From contig NC_068973.1 of NCBI RefSeq assembly GCF_016808095.1, positions 22,322,501-22,386,500 of the forward strand: 64,000 bases of DNA, in the 5' to 3' direction. A program made the translations under genes and the position numbers. Each line of letters begins with the position of its first letter. Position 1 is the stretch's first letter. The notes under the pieces are model-generated. The model saw only the letters and a list, made by a program, of their open reading frames with translations, had not been told where the DNA came from and searched no databases. This stretch comes from Vigna angularis. Taxonomy: Eukaryota > Streptophyta > Magnoliopsida > Fabales > Fabaceae. Positions 10,507-22,402 of the stretch are shown here, one piece after another.

Positions 10507-12226
10507 GTACTATTCCCATAAAAAGGATTACCTTGAAATTTGCCGATGCTACAAGGCAATATATGAGATACCATCTGTCAAAGAAAATCCTACCGAGTGG
10601 ATTCCAGTAGGGTTCCCTTCTACTGATTTGATTTATCTGTTATTGTCAGATTGTGTTTCTCCTTTTTTTCTGAACATTTTCCTTATGTGTAGATCCTGAG
10701 GAAGATATGCTGGTACTTGGTTCTATCACCACATGATCCAATGCAGTCAAGCCTTCTCAGTTGCACCTTGGAGGATAGGAATCTGTCTGAGATTCCAAAC
10801 TTTAAGTACGCCACCCTAAGCTTGGGCTTGTGTTGTGTTAGGCATTTTAGTCATGCTTTCCTTCTCATTTGATGCACCTGTTACACATCACGTTGTAGGT
10901 TACTGTTGAAACAGTTGGTCACTATGGAGGTTATCCAGTGGACAACTCTTTGGGATTCATACAAGGATGAGTTTGAGAATGAGAATATCCTTGAAGAGAA
11001 TTTGGGTGAAGAAGCAGAAGAAGATCTAAGGGAAAGAGTAATTGAACATGTAATTCCCTTACATTATTATATTTCGTATGTACCCTCTCTCCCTCCAAAT
11101 TGCTTGGGAGGTATTTTGTGAATGTCTTATTTTTCAGTTTTCAGCACTTCTTAATGTGAACGTTAATTTTTGTTTACCTTGCCAGAATATTCTTGTTATA
11201 TCAAAATACTATGCGAGGATTACTTTGAAGAGACTTGCAGAGCTTTTGTGCCTCAATGTCCAGGTTAGAATGCTAGTTATGATTATGTGCCGAAAGATTA
11301 TATGTGGTAATTGGTTGTTTTTAATGTGTTTGGGTAAGCCTGTAGTGTTTCAGATAAATATCTCAGGTCCTTCACAATAACCAGTGGCAAGGTAGTTTCA
11401 TGTTATATTCTGCTTTAGTCAGGAATGAACCTACATATAAGCTTTTCAGGACAACTGCCTCCTCAGATATTCTCTTTGCCTTAGTAGGCTAAATTACAAT
11501 TTATTTCCTGATTTATGATTTTGGTCTCCTTTATTTTTTACAATTTTACTTCACATTTTTGTAAAACACCACAATTTTATCTAACTTTCACTTTTTCATT
11601 ATTTTTCTTTTGGTCATTTGAACCATAGATCCGACATATTCGCGTTCCATTGGCAAATAGTTCAATTAATTAAATAAAAAAAAATTAAACATGCAAAATT
11701 AAGAATTGAACCTAAATTGCTGATTTTCTAAAATAAGGGGACTGAAATCATGATAGAAAATAAGGGGGCCATAGTTGCAAATCAGAACATAAAAAGAAAC
11801 CAAATTTGATATTTAGACTTCCTAATATTATACAAATGTGTTTTCCTGCACAGATTTTAATAGGTATTGCCCCACAGCTTAAAAGATCTGAATAGTACAT
11901 TTACCCCTCAAACTGATCGTTATATTGTTTCTTAATGATCTACAATGAATACACATGTTGCAAAACTATTTTGAAGATTCTAACTAATTCTCCTTGCAAA
12001 CTTTTAGGAAGCTGAGAAGCATCTTTCAGATATGGTTGTGTCCAAGGCGTTGGTGGCGAAAATTGATAGACCCATGGGAATAGTTTGTTTCCAAAGAGCC
12101 AAGGATAGCAACGATGTTCTTAACTCATGGGCAGCAAACATGGAGAGGCTGCTTGATCTTGTGGAGAAGAGCTGCCACCAAATACACAAGGAAACCATGG
12201 TGCATAAGGCTGCCTTGACGGTTTAA
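10507..12226 (+). CDS. RPN5: 26S proteasome regulatory subunit RPN5 (PSMD12), C-terminal half, five exons
   Basis: Exons: 10507-10606, 10693-10805, 10899-11049, 11186-11263, 12008-12226. All introns are GT-AG and the phases join into one frame of about 219 residues ending in TAA. The product begins [20 protein letters not shown] and includes [56 protein letters not shown], then [20 protein letters not shown] and [16 protein letters not shown]. This is the PCI-domain half of RPN5, a structural subunit of the 19S lid; plant RPN5 is about 440 residues. The first visible exon needs an upstream partner (phase 1), but no N-terminal exon is seen upstream, where the DNA is retrotransposon back to position 1. 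Either the gene has a very long repeat-filled intron or this is a truncated copy. Confidence 0.93.
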
Positions 12227-12790
12227 GAAGGTCCATGCTACTATTAAAAGTTACAGGTAATTCTAAAGGTCCTTACGAAAGTAATATATGGAATTAAGTT
12301 TTGAAATATATGGAAATATGATGGTTCATTACTTAACTTTTTCCATTACTATCTATCACAATGCTCCATCTGGAAACTGCAGGAGGAGCTCAATATAGAT
12401 GTTATTTTGGACTGAAGTTGCTTTGACATATGTTCATTTGAATTGTTGCTGATTAGGTTGGTTAGGTATTGGGGGATTAAATGACAATGTTTTCTTTTTT
12501 CATTTTATTGTCAATGATGAAATTAAGATAGAGTTGATACATGCTTCTTAGTGTTGTATACTAATGGTTCATATGTTACCACCGACTTATGAGAAGATCC
12601 TGAACGATCTTGTTGTAGGTCGGTCAGTGGGAAGATAGTGCTTGTATTCTTTTGTCCGTTCAATTCTCCAGCATTCCTTGGGTTCACTATTCAATTTCTT
12701 CTGCTTTTTGGATGCGGGTGTCTTGTTATTTTTTTTTTCCTTTACATTTTGCTAGCTGAATTTTTCTTTTGTTTGAGTGCATAACTTTGG
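12227..12790 (+). other. RPN5 3' untranslated region and downstream DNA
   Basis: Immediately after the stop a likely GT-AG intron (12257-12382, ACAG/GTAATT...CTGCAG/GAGG) lies in the 3' UTR. An exact poly(A) site cannot be placed. Nothing else is recognised. Confidence 0.5.
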
Positions 12791-13925
12791 AGTTTGTCAA
12801 GGGTGTGTGTAATATCTCGATTTCTAGGATGTCATTATTTTATAAAAGTTGATAAATTTTACAACTTTATCATAGTACAAAAATGTATTTTCAAATATCT
12901 TAATCTTTCAACACACATAATTAATTCAAAACATAATAGTTTCAAAAGTATGTCTAGTAGTTACAATATTTCAAAAGTAAATAAAATTATTAAGGAAATA
13001 AAATAATTACAATTACTTTGTTTCAAAAATCTATACTAAAAGAACTTTTTAAAAAAAGTCAAATCTTTTAATTCAATTCATGAGTCTATTTTTGTTTTGG
13101 AACATTATAATATCATTTGTTCATGTATAACATATTATAGATCAGTGTGATAATTTCATTCACAAATAAAAAACATGTATGAGATAAATTATCGATAAAA
13201 TAATAATATCAATAAAGTATATACATATTGATTATATCAATCATAATCAAACACACAAGATACATTATATAACCATAATCAAACACAAAAGATCTTCGAA
13301 TTATATTAATCACAATGAAACATTCCAATAACAATAGGATTCTTAATCTTTTAACATAAACAATTCAAACATTGAATTATTCGATCATCGATCTTTAACT
13401 ATTAATGTCACCTTCAACATCTTAAACTTGGACCCTGGTCTATCTATTCATCAGCACCTATGCTAATTACCTATTATAACCATTATAGTAACATCGTTAT
13501 AAACATAGCAATAACTAAAATATCTCAAGTATCTTGATCGTTATCATAGATACATCACCATAATGACTATCAGAGTCATGAACAACACCATGAGCATCAC
13601 TGTACCATAACACCATTGTGAAAATAGTCCATCTCACTCCTATACTCTACTTCACCAATTGTAACTGCTCCTACAGCCCACCTGTAGCCTCCCCTAAAGA
13701 TCATCTGTAGCCTTTCCTACATATCTACTAGAATAATCCTGTAATCTAGCTAAGAACATGTAGTTTTGCCACACAAGGACGAGGAACACACCTTTACCCC
13801 CATACAAGGAAAACTCAATACCTAAACAACCCTTCCGATGCACACAAGACAAAAGGAAACACCTATCCATAAATAGAACCAGGATTTACGAGGTACAACA
13901 AATAAACTTATCCTCCACAATCATG
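12791..13925. other. AT-rich intergenic DNA
   Basis: Very AT-rich, with many short ATC/ATA-rich words (for example 13130-13400). No ORF resembles a protein. It may be an old repeat, as its right part continues across the inserted LTR at 13976. Confidence 0.4.
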
Positions 13926-13975
13926 CTCAATAATCACATGCTCAGGTATACCCCAACATTCACTCATGCTCCATT

Positions 13976-15351
13976 GTTAACACTTCTGCAAGTGTACCGA
14001 ATCGTATCAAGTAATAATAAATGGTAAGACCAAGTATCGTTTCCTAAGAGACTCAAGGCCTAAATAGTTATGTGATTTCTTGATTAAATAAGACTTGTAA
14101 ACGAAATCATTGTGTTTATATTACGAAAAAGTAAACATGAATGCAAGTGTTGATCAATTGGATTGAAAGATGCAAAAGTGATTGATGTAAAATATGAAAT
14201 CATTATGTTGTTGGGGTTTCGGACTTATCCTATCCACTCTGATGTATTTATGAATTGATCTTTCTTCATTAATGTTAATGTCACTTTCTAATTTACCTTA
14301 AACCCGATGTCTCGGTGAAGAAAGCCTAATCCTAATTAGTAGTTCACAATGTCTTGTCTCCCTAGCAATTAATCATGCATTACATTTGCACAAAAGCTTA
14401 AAGACAATCGATCCTCTTATTCCTATGTCTAGGTAATATTGTTTCTGGGAGAATTTCCCCAATTCTAGATTTTCTCATATGTGTCCATAGTGACAAAATC
14501 AATAATCATGCAATTGAATGAGTTAAACAAAGCATGCATAGAGTATAGAGGAAAAACCCTAACAATTAATGAAGTAAAGCATATATAATCAAGAATCAAT
14601 TCAATACATGAGAGTTTCAAAGGATTACATCATTTCCCTAACAACAATGTTGGTTTAGTTCACCATAGACATGGTGAAACTAGATGAAAATAATGAAAAC
14701 AATGAAAGATAGAACCCTAAAAGTTGAAGATCTGAGCTTCCGCATCCAAAATCCGCCTCCAAGGGGTGAAAGGAGTGTAATTTCGCCTCTTTCTGTCCAA
14801 AGATATCAACCCTAGGTCGACTAAACCCTTATATAGTTTATTGAAAATATAGAAAATTGGCCCAGGCCCAAGTTAACAGCGCTCAGCGGTAGGAATTGCG
14901 CTCAACGGTAAGTACGACACTGAGAGTGACGCTGAGCGATGGCATTGAGGTGTGAAATAGTGCACTTAACAGCAGACTCTGGTGCTCAGCGGTAGAAATG
15001 CCGCTCAATGGTGACTACGACACTTGGATTAGCCCTCAGCGATGGCGCTTAAGCGTTAGACAGAGAATTCAACAACAAGCTTGGCGCTCAGCGGTGAAAT
15101 GGCATTGAGCAGTGGCTGCGATTCTTCTTTTGTGGAATTTTCCTTCCTTTCCTGAGTCCAATTCCTTGCTACTTCAACTTCTTTCACCCAATTCCTCTAA
15201 AATCCTGCCAAAACAAGGAAAAACAAGCATAAAACCCATCCAACTCTCTTATTTCCACAACTTAAGCAAAAGCATGATTTCAAGCTAGTTTCTAAGTCAT
15301 AAAAGGTGTTTTTGATGTCAAAATTAAGTATAAAAATAACGGTTTTGCAAC
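13976..15351 (-). repeat. Athila-type LTR (solo or truncated) between 49-bp direct repeats
   Basis: On the minus strand this is an LTR of the type seen at 54766-56116. It shares the 'GTAAGACCAAGTATCGTTT' block near 14030, the conserved AAACCCGATGTCTCGGTGAAG block near 14305, a TATA-like site (14829-14836) and a cluster of GCTCAGCGGT words (14877-15110). Both outermost ends differ from or are shorter than other family members (starts TGTTAACAC, ends GGTTTTGCAAC). The flanks 13926-13974 and 15352-15400 are 49-bp direct repeats with two mismatches, not a normal 5-bp duplication. Confidence 0.75.
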
Positions 15352-15400
15352 CTCAATAATCACATGCTCAGGTATATGCCAACATTCACTCATGCTCCAT

Positions 15401-17410
15401 CCTCAACCATAAGTCAAACTGACCCTTTACATTATCAGTATCCTCAATCTCTGATTATCATCATGTTCCACAACTCCTTAGGCTTGGTTCACGTCCTCTC
15501 TTCATCAAATTCACCAACGCATAGATAATCAGTATCCTTAATGAAGTTTACCTAGAAACATCACGTAGGAAGGGATAATCAATTATAATCCTTTATAATC
15601 AATTATTCCTGACATCACACTCAAAAACCAACGTACAGATAATCTATTATAACCACTAATGATCGATTATTGCCAAATCGAAACACATCTTGGACATGAT
15701 TCAAGTAATCAAACATATATACATCAACCCTAGATCATGTGGAAACATACTTAACACATCACACATGCATTCAAGCATGAGATACCCTTGTAAACATACT
15801 CAAACATATATAATACATCACTTGAATCTTCCAGATCCAATCATTAACATGTTATACCCCCCAATAAACCCAATTATACTGCATATGATTATTACCACAC
15901 CCTTACTGATGGTAAAAGTGGCCAAAAATAATAGCAACTTAACAAAGAATAATAATGTAGCATAAATTCAATCCCCCTTCTTGTGAAAATCTACTAGGAT
16001 CACCAAACAAATAGAACAAAAATAGAATCCAAAGCACAAAGAAACACTAACAATTTTTAATGTGGAAAATCCTTCAATGCAAGAGTAAAAGTCACGAGTC
16101 ATCCAAACCAAAGAAAAATTCACTGTGATCAATAATAGTGTGCAGAAGAGTCTCCCATAAAACATTAAATGGGGTTTTCAATAAGTCAAACTAACTAAGC
16201 GTAATGCTTACAAATGAGAACAAAGAAGATGAAAATTTCTCCAAAATAGAGTTGTTGATGCGAGACTGTTTTATCTCAAACTAGACCTCCGATTGATGAT
16301 CCGAACGATCAGAATGAAGAACCATATGTCTAAAACCCACTGTCCAAAAATCAGTCTGATCCAACGGTGAACGATTTCACAACAACGATAACACCAGTGC
16401 AGGTTTTATGTTATGCGAGAATGATTTCTTCTCTTCCTTTCTCTCTTACTTGACTTTTCCCTCTCTTCAAATGAGTCTGATGTGCCCTACTAATCTAACC
16501 CATCTCTATTAAAACGAAGTGAAACATAATGGTCCACATTATTTGGCCTATTCTCCACATAGGAAGAGAGTCCAATAACCCAACACTTACAACATATATT
16601 TACATGGAAACCCCCAAGCATCATAATTTTGTTATATCTTAGCATCAAACCAGTTGGGATAACCTAACAAAACAAACATAATACATTCATAGGGAAAACC
16701 CATAAAATATATTACCAAAACCTTATTCCCATGCACATACAAACTCTTGCCCAATAATAGCAACAAATAATCATAATCATAATCATATAATCAAACAAGT
16801 ATTTTCATGCAAGTAAATCAAGAATGCATAGCATACAACAAACAATGGTAAGCTTCCTTATACCTTGGTCAATACTAAGGTTGTATCTCTAAAATCACTA
16901 AGATTTCCTCTCTTATTCTCTCTTAACTACTTTTTAAAATATCATAAACCACCAAATCTTTTTAAAATACATGTAATCATTTAAAATATATGACAATATC
17001 TAATAATGTTTTTGTCTAATAATAATATCTTTTTTAATCTTTAAAACCACCAAAATTATATCTCCTATTTTCATTTAACTAATTTAAAATAACAACTAAA
17101 TCTTTTAAAAGATTTACATTATATCATTTTATTAAATATTCAGATTATTTAATTTGCATACTTTTCATCTCTACACTCCGTTAATTAATTTTTACATCAA
17201 TTAAATAAAAGTAAAAGACATTTTTGTCTTTAGGCAAAAATATTAAAATAAAGAAATAACATAACAATTATGTTTTAACAAAAATATACACTAAAAAACA
17301 ATAATTTATAAACAAAAATTCAAAATCTCAAAACTACTTTATTTTTAAAATTCGTGTTCTTTCGGAGCTTAGTATGTGTTTGGTAGAAAAAAAAAGTAGT
17401 AGTCAGGATG
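15401..17410. other. AT-rich intergenic DNA with probable old repeats
   Basis: No gene recognised. The stretch 15970-16560 has the look of a retrotransposon LTR or leader (for example 'AATTTTTAATGTGGAAAATCC' followed by a run of pyrimidine-rich sequence), but I could not find ends or coding parts. 16900-17340 is extremely AT-rich. Confidence 0.4.
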
Positions 17411-17683
17411 TGTAGGTTATTTTATTGAAAAAGTTTGAGAGAGTGGGATAGAGGAATATAAAACTGCATTAATATTTCATTGATAGTGCTATTGATTTTA
17501 TAAAGCAAATAACTGAACGTAAATGCACGAAAATATTGGCATCTATAACCACTAACAGACTAGTGCTCCTAGTGCCTAGAAAATGGCAAATAAATCCTAC
17601 TAGTCAACATGACTTTTATTTTCCTAAAAAATAACATAACATATTATTTTAATTTGTTAATTTCCAATAGTCATCAATCAACA
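17411..17683 (-). repeat. 3' LTR of the copia element
   Basis: 273 bp, TGTAGG...CAACA on the plus strand. It matches 47126-47383 closely over its length. The adjacent minus-strand sequence AATCAAGGAGGAG directly before TGTTGA is a typical copia polypurine tract. Confidence 0.85.
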
Positions 17684-18315
17684 CTCCTCCTTGATTTTGG
17701 AATCGCAAACTCCAAGCTTTTGCCTCAAGAACTCAAATCTAGATTTTGGAAGTGCCTTGTTTAGGATATCAACCACTTGATTTTCTTTTTTGCAATAAAC
17801 TAGTTTCACTTGTCCTTCTCTTTGAACTTCTCTTAAAAAGAAAAGTTCTATCTTAAAATACTTTGTTTTGCCATGAAAAACTAGATTATTGACAATTGAA
17901 ATTGCAGCTTGATTATCCACAAAAATCTTTGAGCTATCTTCTTGTTCTATGTGTAAATCAGTCATATTTTCCTTATCTAGGCAATTTGATTTACAGCAGC
18001 AGCAGCTACATACTCTGCTTCTGCTGTTGATTGGACTATAATTTCTTGCTTTTTGGAACACCATAAAAAAACTCCAGAACTAAGAGAGAAACAGTAACCA
18101 GAAGTGCTTCTCATATCATCAACACATCCTGCCCAATCACTATCTGAATAACCATCAAAACTTAAGCTTTCAACTTTGTTGAACCATATACCATAATCAA
18201 TTGTGCCTTTAACATATCTAAGAATTCTTTTTGCTGCTTGAAAATGAATTTCACTAGCACAATGCATGTACCTTGATAACAAATTCACTGAATGCAAGAT
18301 ATATTGTTGGGTGGC
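17684..18315 (-). pseudogene. Copia RNase H region
   Basis: From right to left: HSVNLLSRYMHCASEIH, AAKRILRYVKGTIDYG, FDGYSDSDWAGCVDD with RSTSGYCFSL, then AEAEYVAAAAV, and after a frameshift near 18000-18060 KIFVDNQAAISIVNN, FLREVQREGQVKLVYCK, ending near KLGVCDSKI. These are the standard copia RNase H landmarks; the frameshift inactivates it. Confidence 0.85.
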
Positions 18316-19610
18316 TGATAACAGTTGAAAAACTGTTATTTTCATGCTTAAAATTGATACTAAAAGCAACCTTTATACTTAGAAACTAGCTTGAAATCAT
18401 GCTTTTATTCATATTTTCAGAAATAAGAGAGCTGGACAGGTTTATGCTTGATTTCAGTGTTTTTGTGCAGGTTTTAAGGTGAATTTGGTGAAAGAAGTGA
18501 AGAAGGAGAGAAAGGGAATCAGAAAAGACATCAAAAAGTGCAACAGGAGAAGCCGCAACTGCCGCTCAGCGGCAGTTTACCGCTGAGCGGCACTCAGGAG
18601 TTCACGGGGATCCGCTGAGGGGCAAAATGGCCGCTAAGGGGAAGAATCGAGCTCGCGCACTTACCGCTGAGCGGTACTTTACCACTGAGCGATACTTTTA
18701 TGGGCTTGGGCCTAATTTTTCTGTAATTTACGAATAATATATAAGCTTTAGGGTTTCCTAGGGTTTGTATCTTTGGCTGTGACGAAGCAAATACTCTCTC
18801 TTCCATCCCTTTGAAGGAGGATCTTGGATGCTCAGGCTACCTCTTCACCTTTCTAGGGTTTTATCTTTCATTATTGTTCATCTAGTTTCACCATGAATAT
18901 GGTGAACTAAACCTTGTATTGTTGTTGGGGAATCAATGTAGTCTTATGAAACTCTCATATATGGAATTTGTTTTTACATCTTACATTTAAGACCTATGTT
19001 TTCTTTCATCATTAGTTAGGGTTTTTCTTCTTTGCTCAATGTTTGCTTTGTTTAACTCATTCACTGCATGATTATTGATTTTGTCGATACGGAAACGTAC
19101 GGGGAAGTCTAGATCTGGGGAATTTCTCCCAATAGTATATTGGTTGCCGTTAAGCTCCTACGCTGAATAAACTAATTATTAGGAATGCTAGGAATCGTAT
19201 GAACTCGTAATTAGGGAGAAGCCTTCTTGAAAGGTAATTTAGAGAGTGGCATTAACAATGATGAAAAGAATGTTGAATTCCTAAAATATATGAGAGTGAA
19301 TAAGATGAAATTGATAACCCCAACAACATACTCATCCATATATTCCATTGAAGTATTTGTATTTTGTTTTAGCCATTGATCAACCTCATGCATACATGTT
19401 TATTTTCGTCTTTCGCATAGTAAAATCCAATTATTTCGTTCTTAAGTCTTAGCTAATCAACGAATCACATAACTAAACTAGGCCGTGAGTCCTTTGGGAG
19501 AACGATACTTGGTCTTACCAAGTTTATTACTTGAAACGATTCGGTCATACTTGCCGATTGTAAAACAAGTTTGTGGCGCCGTATTTCGGTGTTCATAAAT
19601 TTGTCCATCA
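18316..19610 (+). repeat. Solo Athila-type LTR inserted in copia RNase H
   Basis: 1295 bp, starts TGATAACAG and ends TTTGTCCATCA, flanked by GTGGC (18311-18315) and ATGGC (19611-19615), a 5-bp target duplication with one change. The copia reading frame supports GTGGC as the original. It contains the CCGCTNAGCGG cluster (18561-18700) upstream of a TATATAAG box (18737-18745). No internal sequence remains, as expected after LTR-LTR recombination. Confidence 0.9.
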
Positions 19611-20402
19611 ATGGCAGTTAAATACATTAAGCATCCTATTAAGGATCGAAACAACTTTTCATCAACCTTTTCAGCTCCATATATTCTGCAAAACTTTTCT
19701 TTTTGGTTCATTGGAGTTGTAGCTGACTTACACTCTTCCATGTTGAACTTCATAAGTACTTCCTTTGCATACTTTTCTTGGCACACAAATATTTCATTTT
19801 TCTTTTGTTGCACTTGCATACCAAGAAAAAAATGTCATCTTTCCAAGGTTTGTCATTTCAAAGACATTTTCCATTTCCTCTTTAAACTTGTCAATCATCT
19901 CCTTACAATTTCCTGTAACAAATAAGTCATCAACATACAGAGATATTATAAGTATATCTTCATTCACCTTTTTAATATATAAGGTTTACTCACTTAGACT
20001 TTTCACAAAGCCTAAGCTCATTAAATGTGCGTCAATTCTACTATACCAACACCTTGGTGCTTGTTTTAAACCATATAATGTCTTTTTCAGTAGATAAACC
20101 TTGCCTTCTTGTCCTTGAAGAGCAAAACCTTTTGGCTATTCCACGAAAATTTCTTCCTCCAAATATCCATTTAGAAAGGCTGATTTTACATCCAATTGAT
20201 GTATAAGCCAACCTTTTTGTGCAACTAGTGCTAGCAATAACCTTATTGTGTCAAGCCTAGCAACTAGGGCAAATGTTTCAAAGAAATCTACCCCAAACAT
20301 CTGAGCATATCCCTTGACAACAAGTCTTGCCTTGTACTTGTTCACAGAACCATCAGGATTGAACTTGGTTCTATAAACCCACTTTACTCCTATGGCTCTT
20401 TT
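19611..20402 (-). pseudogene. Copia reverse transcriptase region
   Basis: Minus strand: [33 protein letters not shown] (20136-20345), [24 protein letters not shown], then through shifted frames to CQEKYAKEVLMKFNMEECKSATTPM and FRSLIGCLMYLTA at 19611-19819. The YVDD region near 19925 is present in another frame (the stretch encoding ...SLYVDDLFVT-like). Frameshifts and stops break the gene; the N-terminal side is cut by the Athila insertion at 20408. Confidence 0.82.
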
Positions 20403-20407
20403 ATGAC

Positions 20408-21528
20408 TGATAACAGTTGAAAACTGTTATTTTCATGCTTAAAATTGACACAAAAAACAACCTTTACACTTAGAAACTAGCTTGAAATCATGCTTTTATC
20501 AATATTTTCATAAATAAGAGAGCTGGACAGGTTTATGCTTGATTTCAGTGTTTTTGTGCAGGTTTTAAGGTGAATTTAGTGAAAGAAGTGAAGAAGGAGA
20601 GAGATGGAATCAGAAAAATCAACTAGTCAACCAGAAAAGTCAACCAGTCAACCAAAAAGTCAACTAGTCAACCAGAATACGAAAAAAGTCAACCAGACGA
20701 GTTTTGGGCCAGTTATATGCGATTTTATGATCTGTTTGGGCCTGGAACCGTTTTCTATTATTTTTATGTCCTATTTAAAGACCTAGATGTCTTAGGGTTG
20801 GTATCTTTGGCAGAAACAAAGCAAACACTCTCTCTTCCACCCCTTTGAAGGAGGATCTTGGATGCTCAGGCTACCTCTTCACCTTTCTAGGGTTTTATCT
20901 TTCATTCTTTCATTATTGTTCATCTAGGTTCACCATGAATATGGTGAACTAAACCTTGTATGTTTGTTGGGGAATCAATGTAATATTTTGAAGCTCTCAT
21001 ATATGGAATTTGTGCTTGCATCTTAATCTAAGATTTATGCTTTCCTTCATCATTAGTTAGGGTTTTTCCTCTTTGCCTAATGCTTTTTTTGTTTAACTCA
21101 TTCAATGCATGATTATTGATTTTGTCGATACGGGAACGTATGGGGAAGTCTAGATCCGGGGAATTTCTCCCAATATTATATTGGTTGTCGTTAAGCTCCT
21201 GCACTTGATGAACTAATTATTAGGAATGCTAGGAATTGTATGAACTCGTAATTAGGGAGAAGCCTTCTTTGAAAGGTACTTTAGAGAGTGGCATTAACAA
21301 TGATGATTTGAATGTTGAACTCCTAAAATATATGAGAGTGGATAAGATGAAATTGAACCCCAACAACATATTCATATATATATTTCATTGAAAGTGCTTG
21401 TCTTTTCCTTTTGCCATTGATCAACCTCATGCATACATGTTTATTTTCGTCTTTTGCATTGTAAAATCCAATTATTTTGTTCTTAAGTCTTAGCTAATCA
21501 ACGAATCACATAACTAAACTAGGCCGTG
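20408..21528 (+). repeat. 5' LTR of the Athila-like element, first part
   Basis: Starts TGATAACAGTTGAAAACTG and aligns to the solo LTR at 18316 along its length. The segment upstream of the core promoter is replaced by GTCAACC repeats (20625-20694). It is interrupted after ...AGGCCGTG by element G and resumes at 29258/29263, ending CCATCA at 29385. Confidence 0.88.
20625..20694 (+). promoter_or_regulatory. GTCAAC repeat array in Athila U3 (W-box-core-like)
   Basis: Six GTCAAC words in 70 bp, mostly as AGTCAACCAG. The complement contains TTGAC, the core bound by WRKY factors (established for W-boxes; binding here is inference). It lies about 80 bp upstream of a TATTTAAAG box at 20772-20780, exactly where sister LTRs carry the GC-rich CCGCTNAGCGG cluster. 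Confidence 0.6.
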
Positions 21529-22303
21529 TGATGGACGAACGCCCGAGGAGAGACCGAAGACGTGACGCTGACTCCTCGAAGCTTCCTCCAGAGAGATGAA
21601 GACGCAGCGGAATGGAAACGAAACTCAAGATTGAAGTGGAAACTGAGAACGAACACATGAAAACCTAGGATCTAAGGTCTAATCGGTGGAAGTTGAAGGT
21701 ATGGAAAATGAAGATGGTTTGTTCGGTGAGAAACCCTAGGAGGACGAAGAACTACTGATTTAATCGGTGAAACAATGAAATGAACGGAGGGAAAGAGGTA
21801 TAATCGGTGGAAAGTGACTTACAATCGGTGAAAAATGGAGTAGAAAGGCATATCTGAGGTTGTAGACCATGGAAATCTCGAGAGCGAGAGTGAGACGCGA
21901 AGAAGAAAGAGAATGTGGAATGTGCGTGTCTGATGTGCGTGAAGAAAGAAGTGAGAGGCGCGGTCTGAACGTGGCTGACGCGTTGGATTGGAGACGTATT
22001 GGCAGCTGACGCGTGCCAGATGTGGCAGTGGAGGAGAGGAAGCGTGAAGGATGAGAAGCACCGTGAAAATGGAAAATGAAAGTGAGAGAGGTGCTTGGAA
22101 GGTGGCTAGAGGAAGTCCTTGGACTCTCTAGCCTGACTTTCAAGAGAGAATAGTTTCTATTTCAGAAAGTCTAATTCTCATTAATCTCAAAAGTCCTAAT
22201 ACAAGAGAGGAGTTGGGTATTTATAGTAACCCATGCTCCTTAAGAGCTAAGCTAGGAAAAGTAAAAATATACAAGGAGGACTACGTCAAGGAGGATTCCA
22301 TCA
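21529..22303 (-). repeat. 3' LTR of element G
   Basis: 775 bp, paired with 28483-29257. The CTCTCAAGAGTCC-rich end and TATTTATAG box (22218-22226 on plus, also in the mate) are shared. The adjacent polypurine tract on its right marks it as the 3' LTR. Confidence 0.88.
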
Positions 22304-22402
22304 TGCCCTCCCCCTTAAGAAAAGATTTGTCCTCAAATCTCGCAATCGCCTTATGAAGAAGCTCCACACAATCTTTGGGAGCATGGCCATCTTGGAGTGG
22401 CC

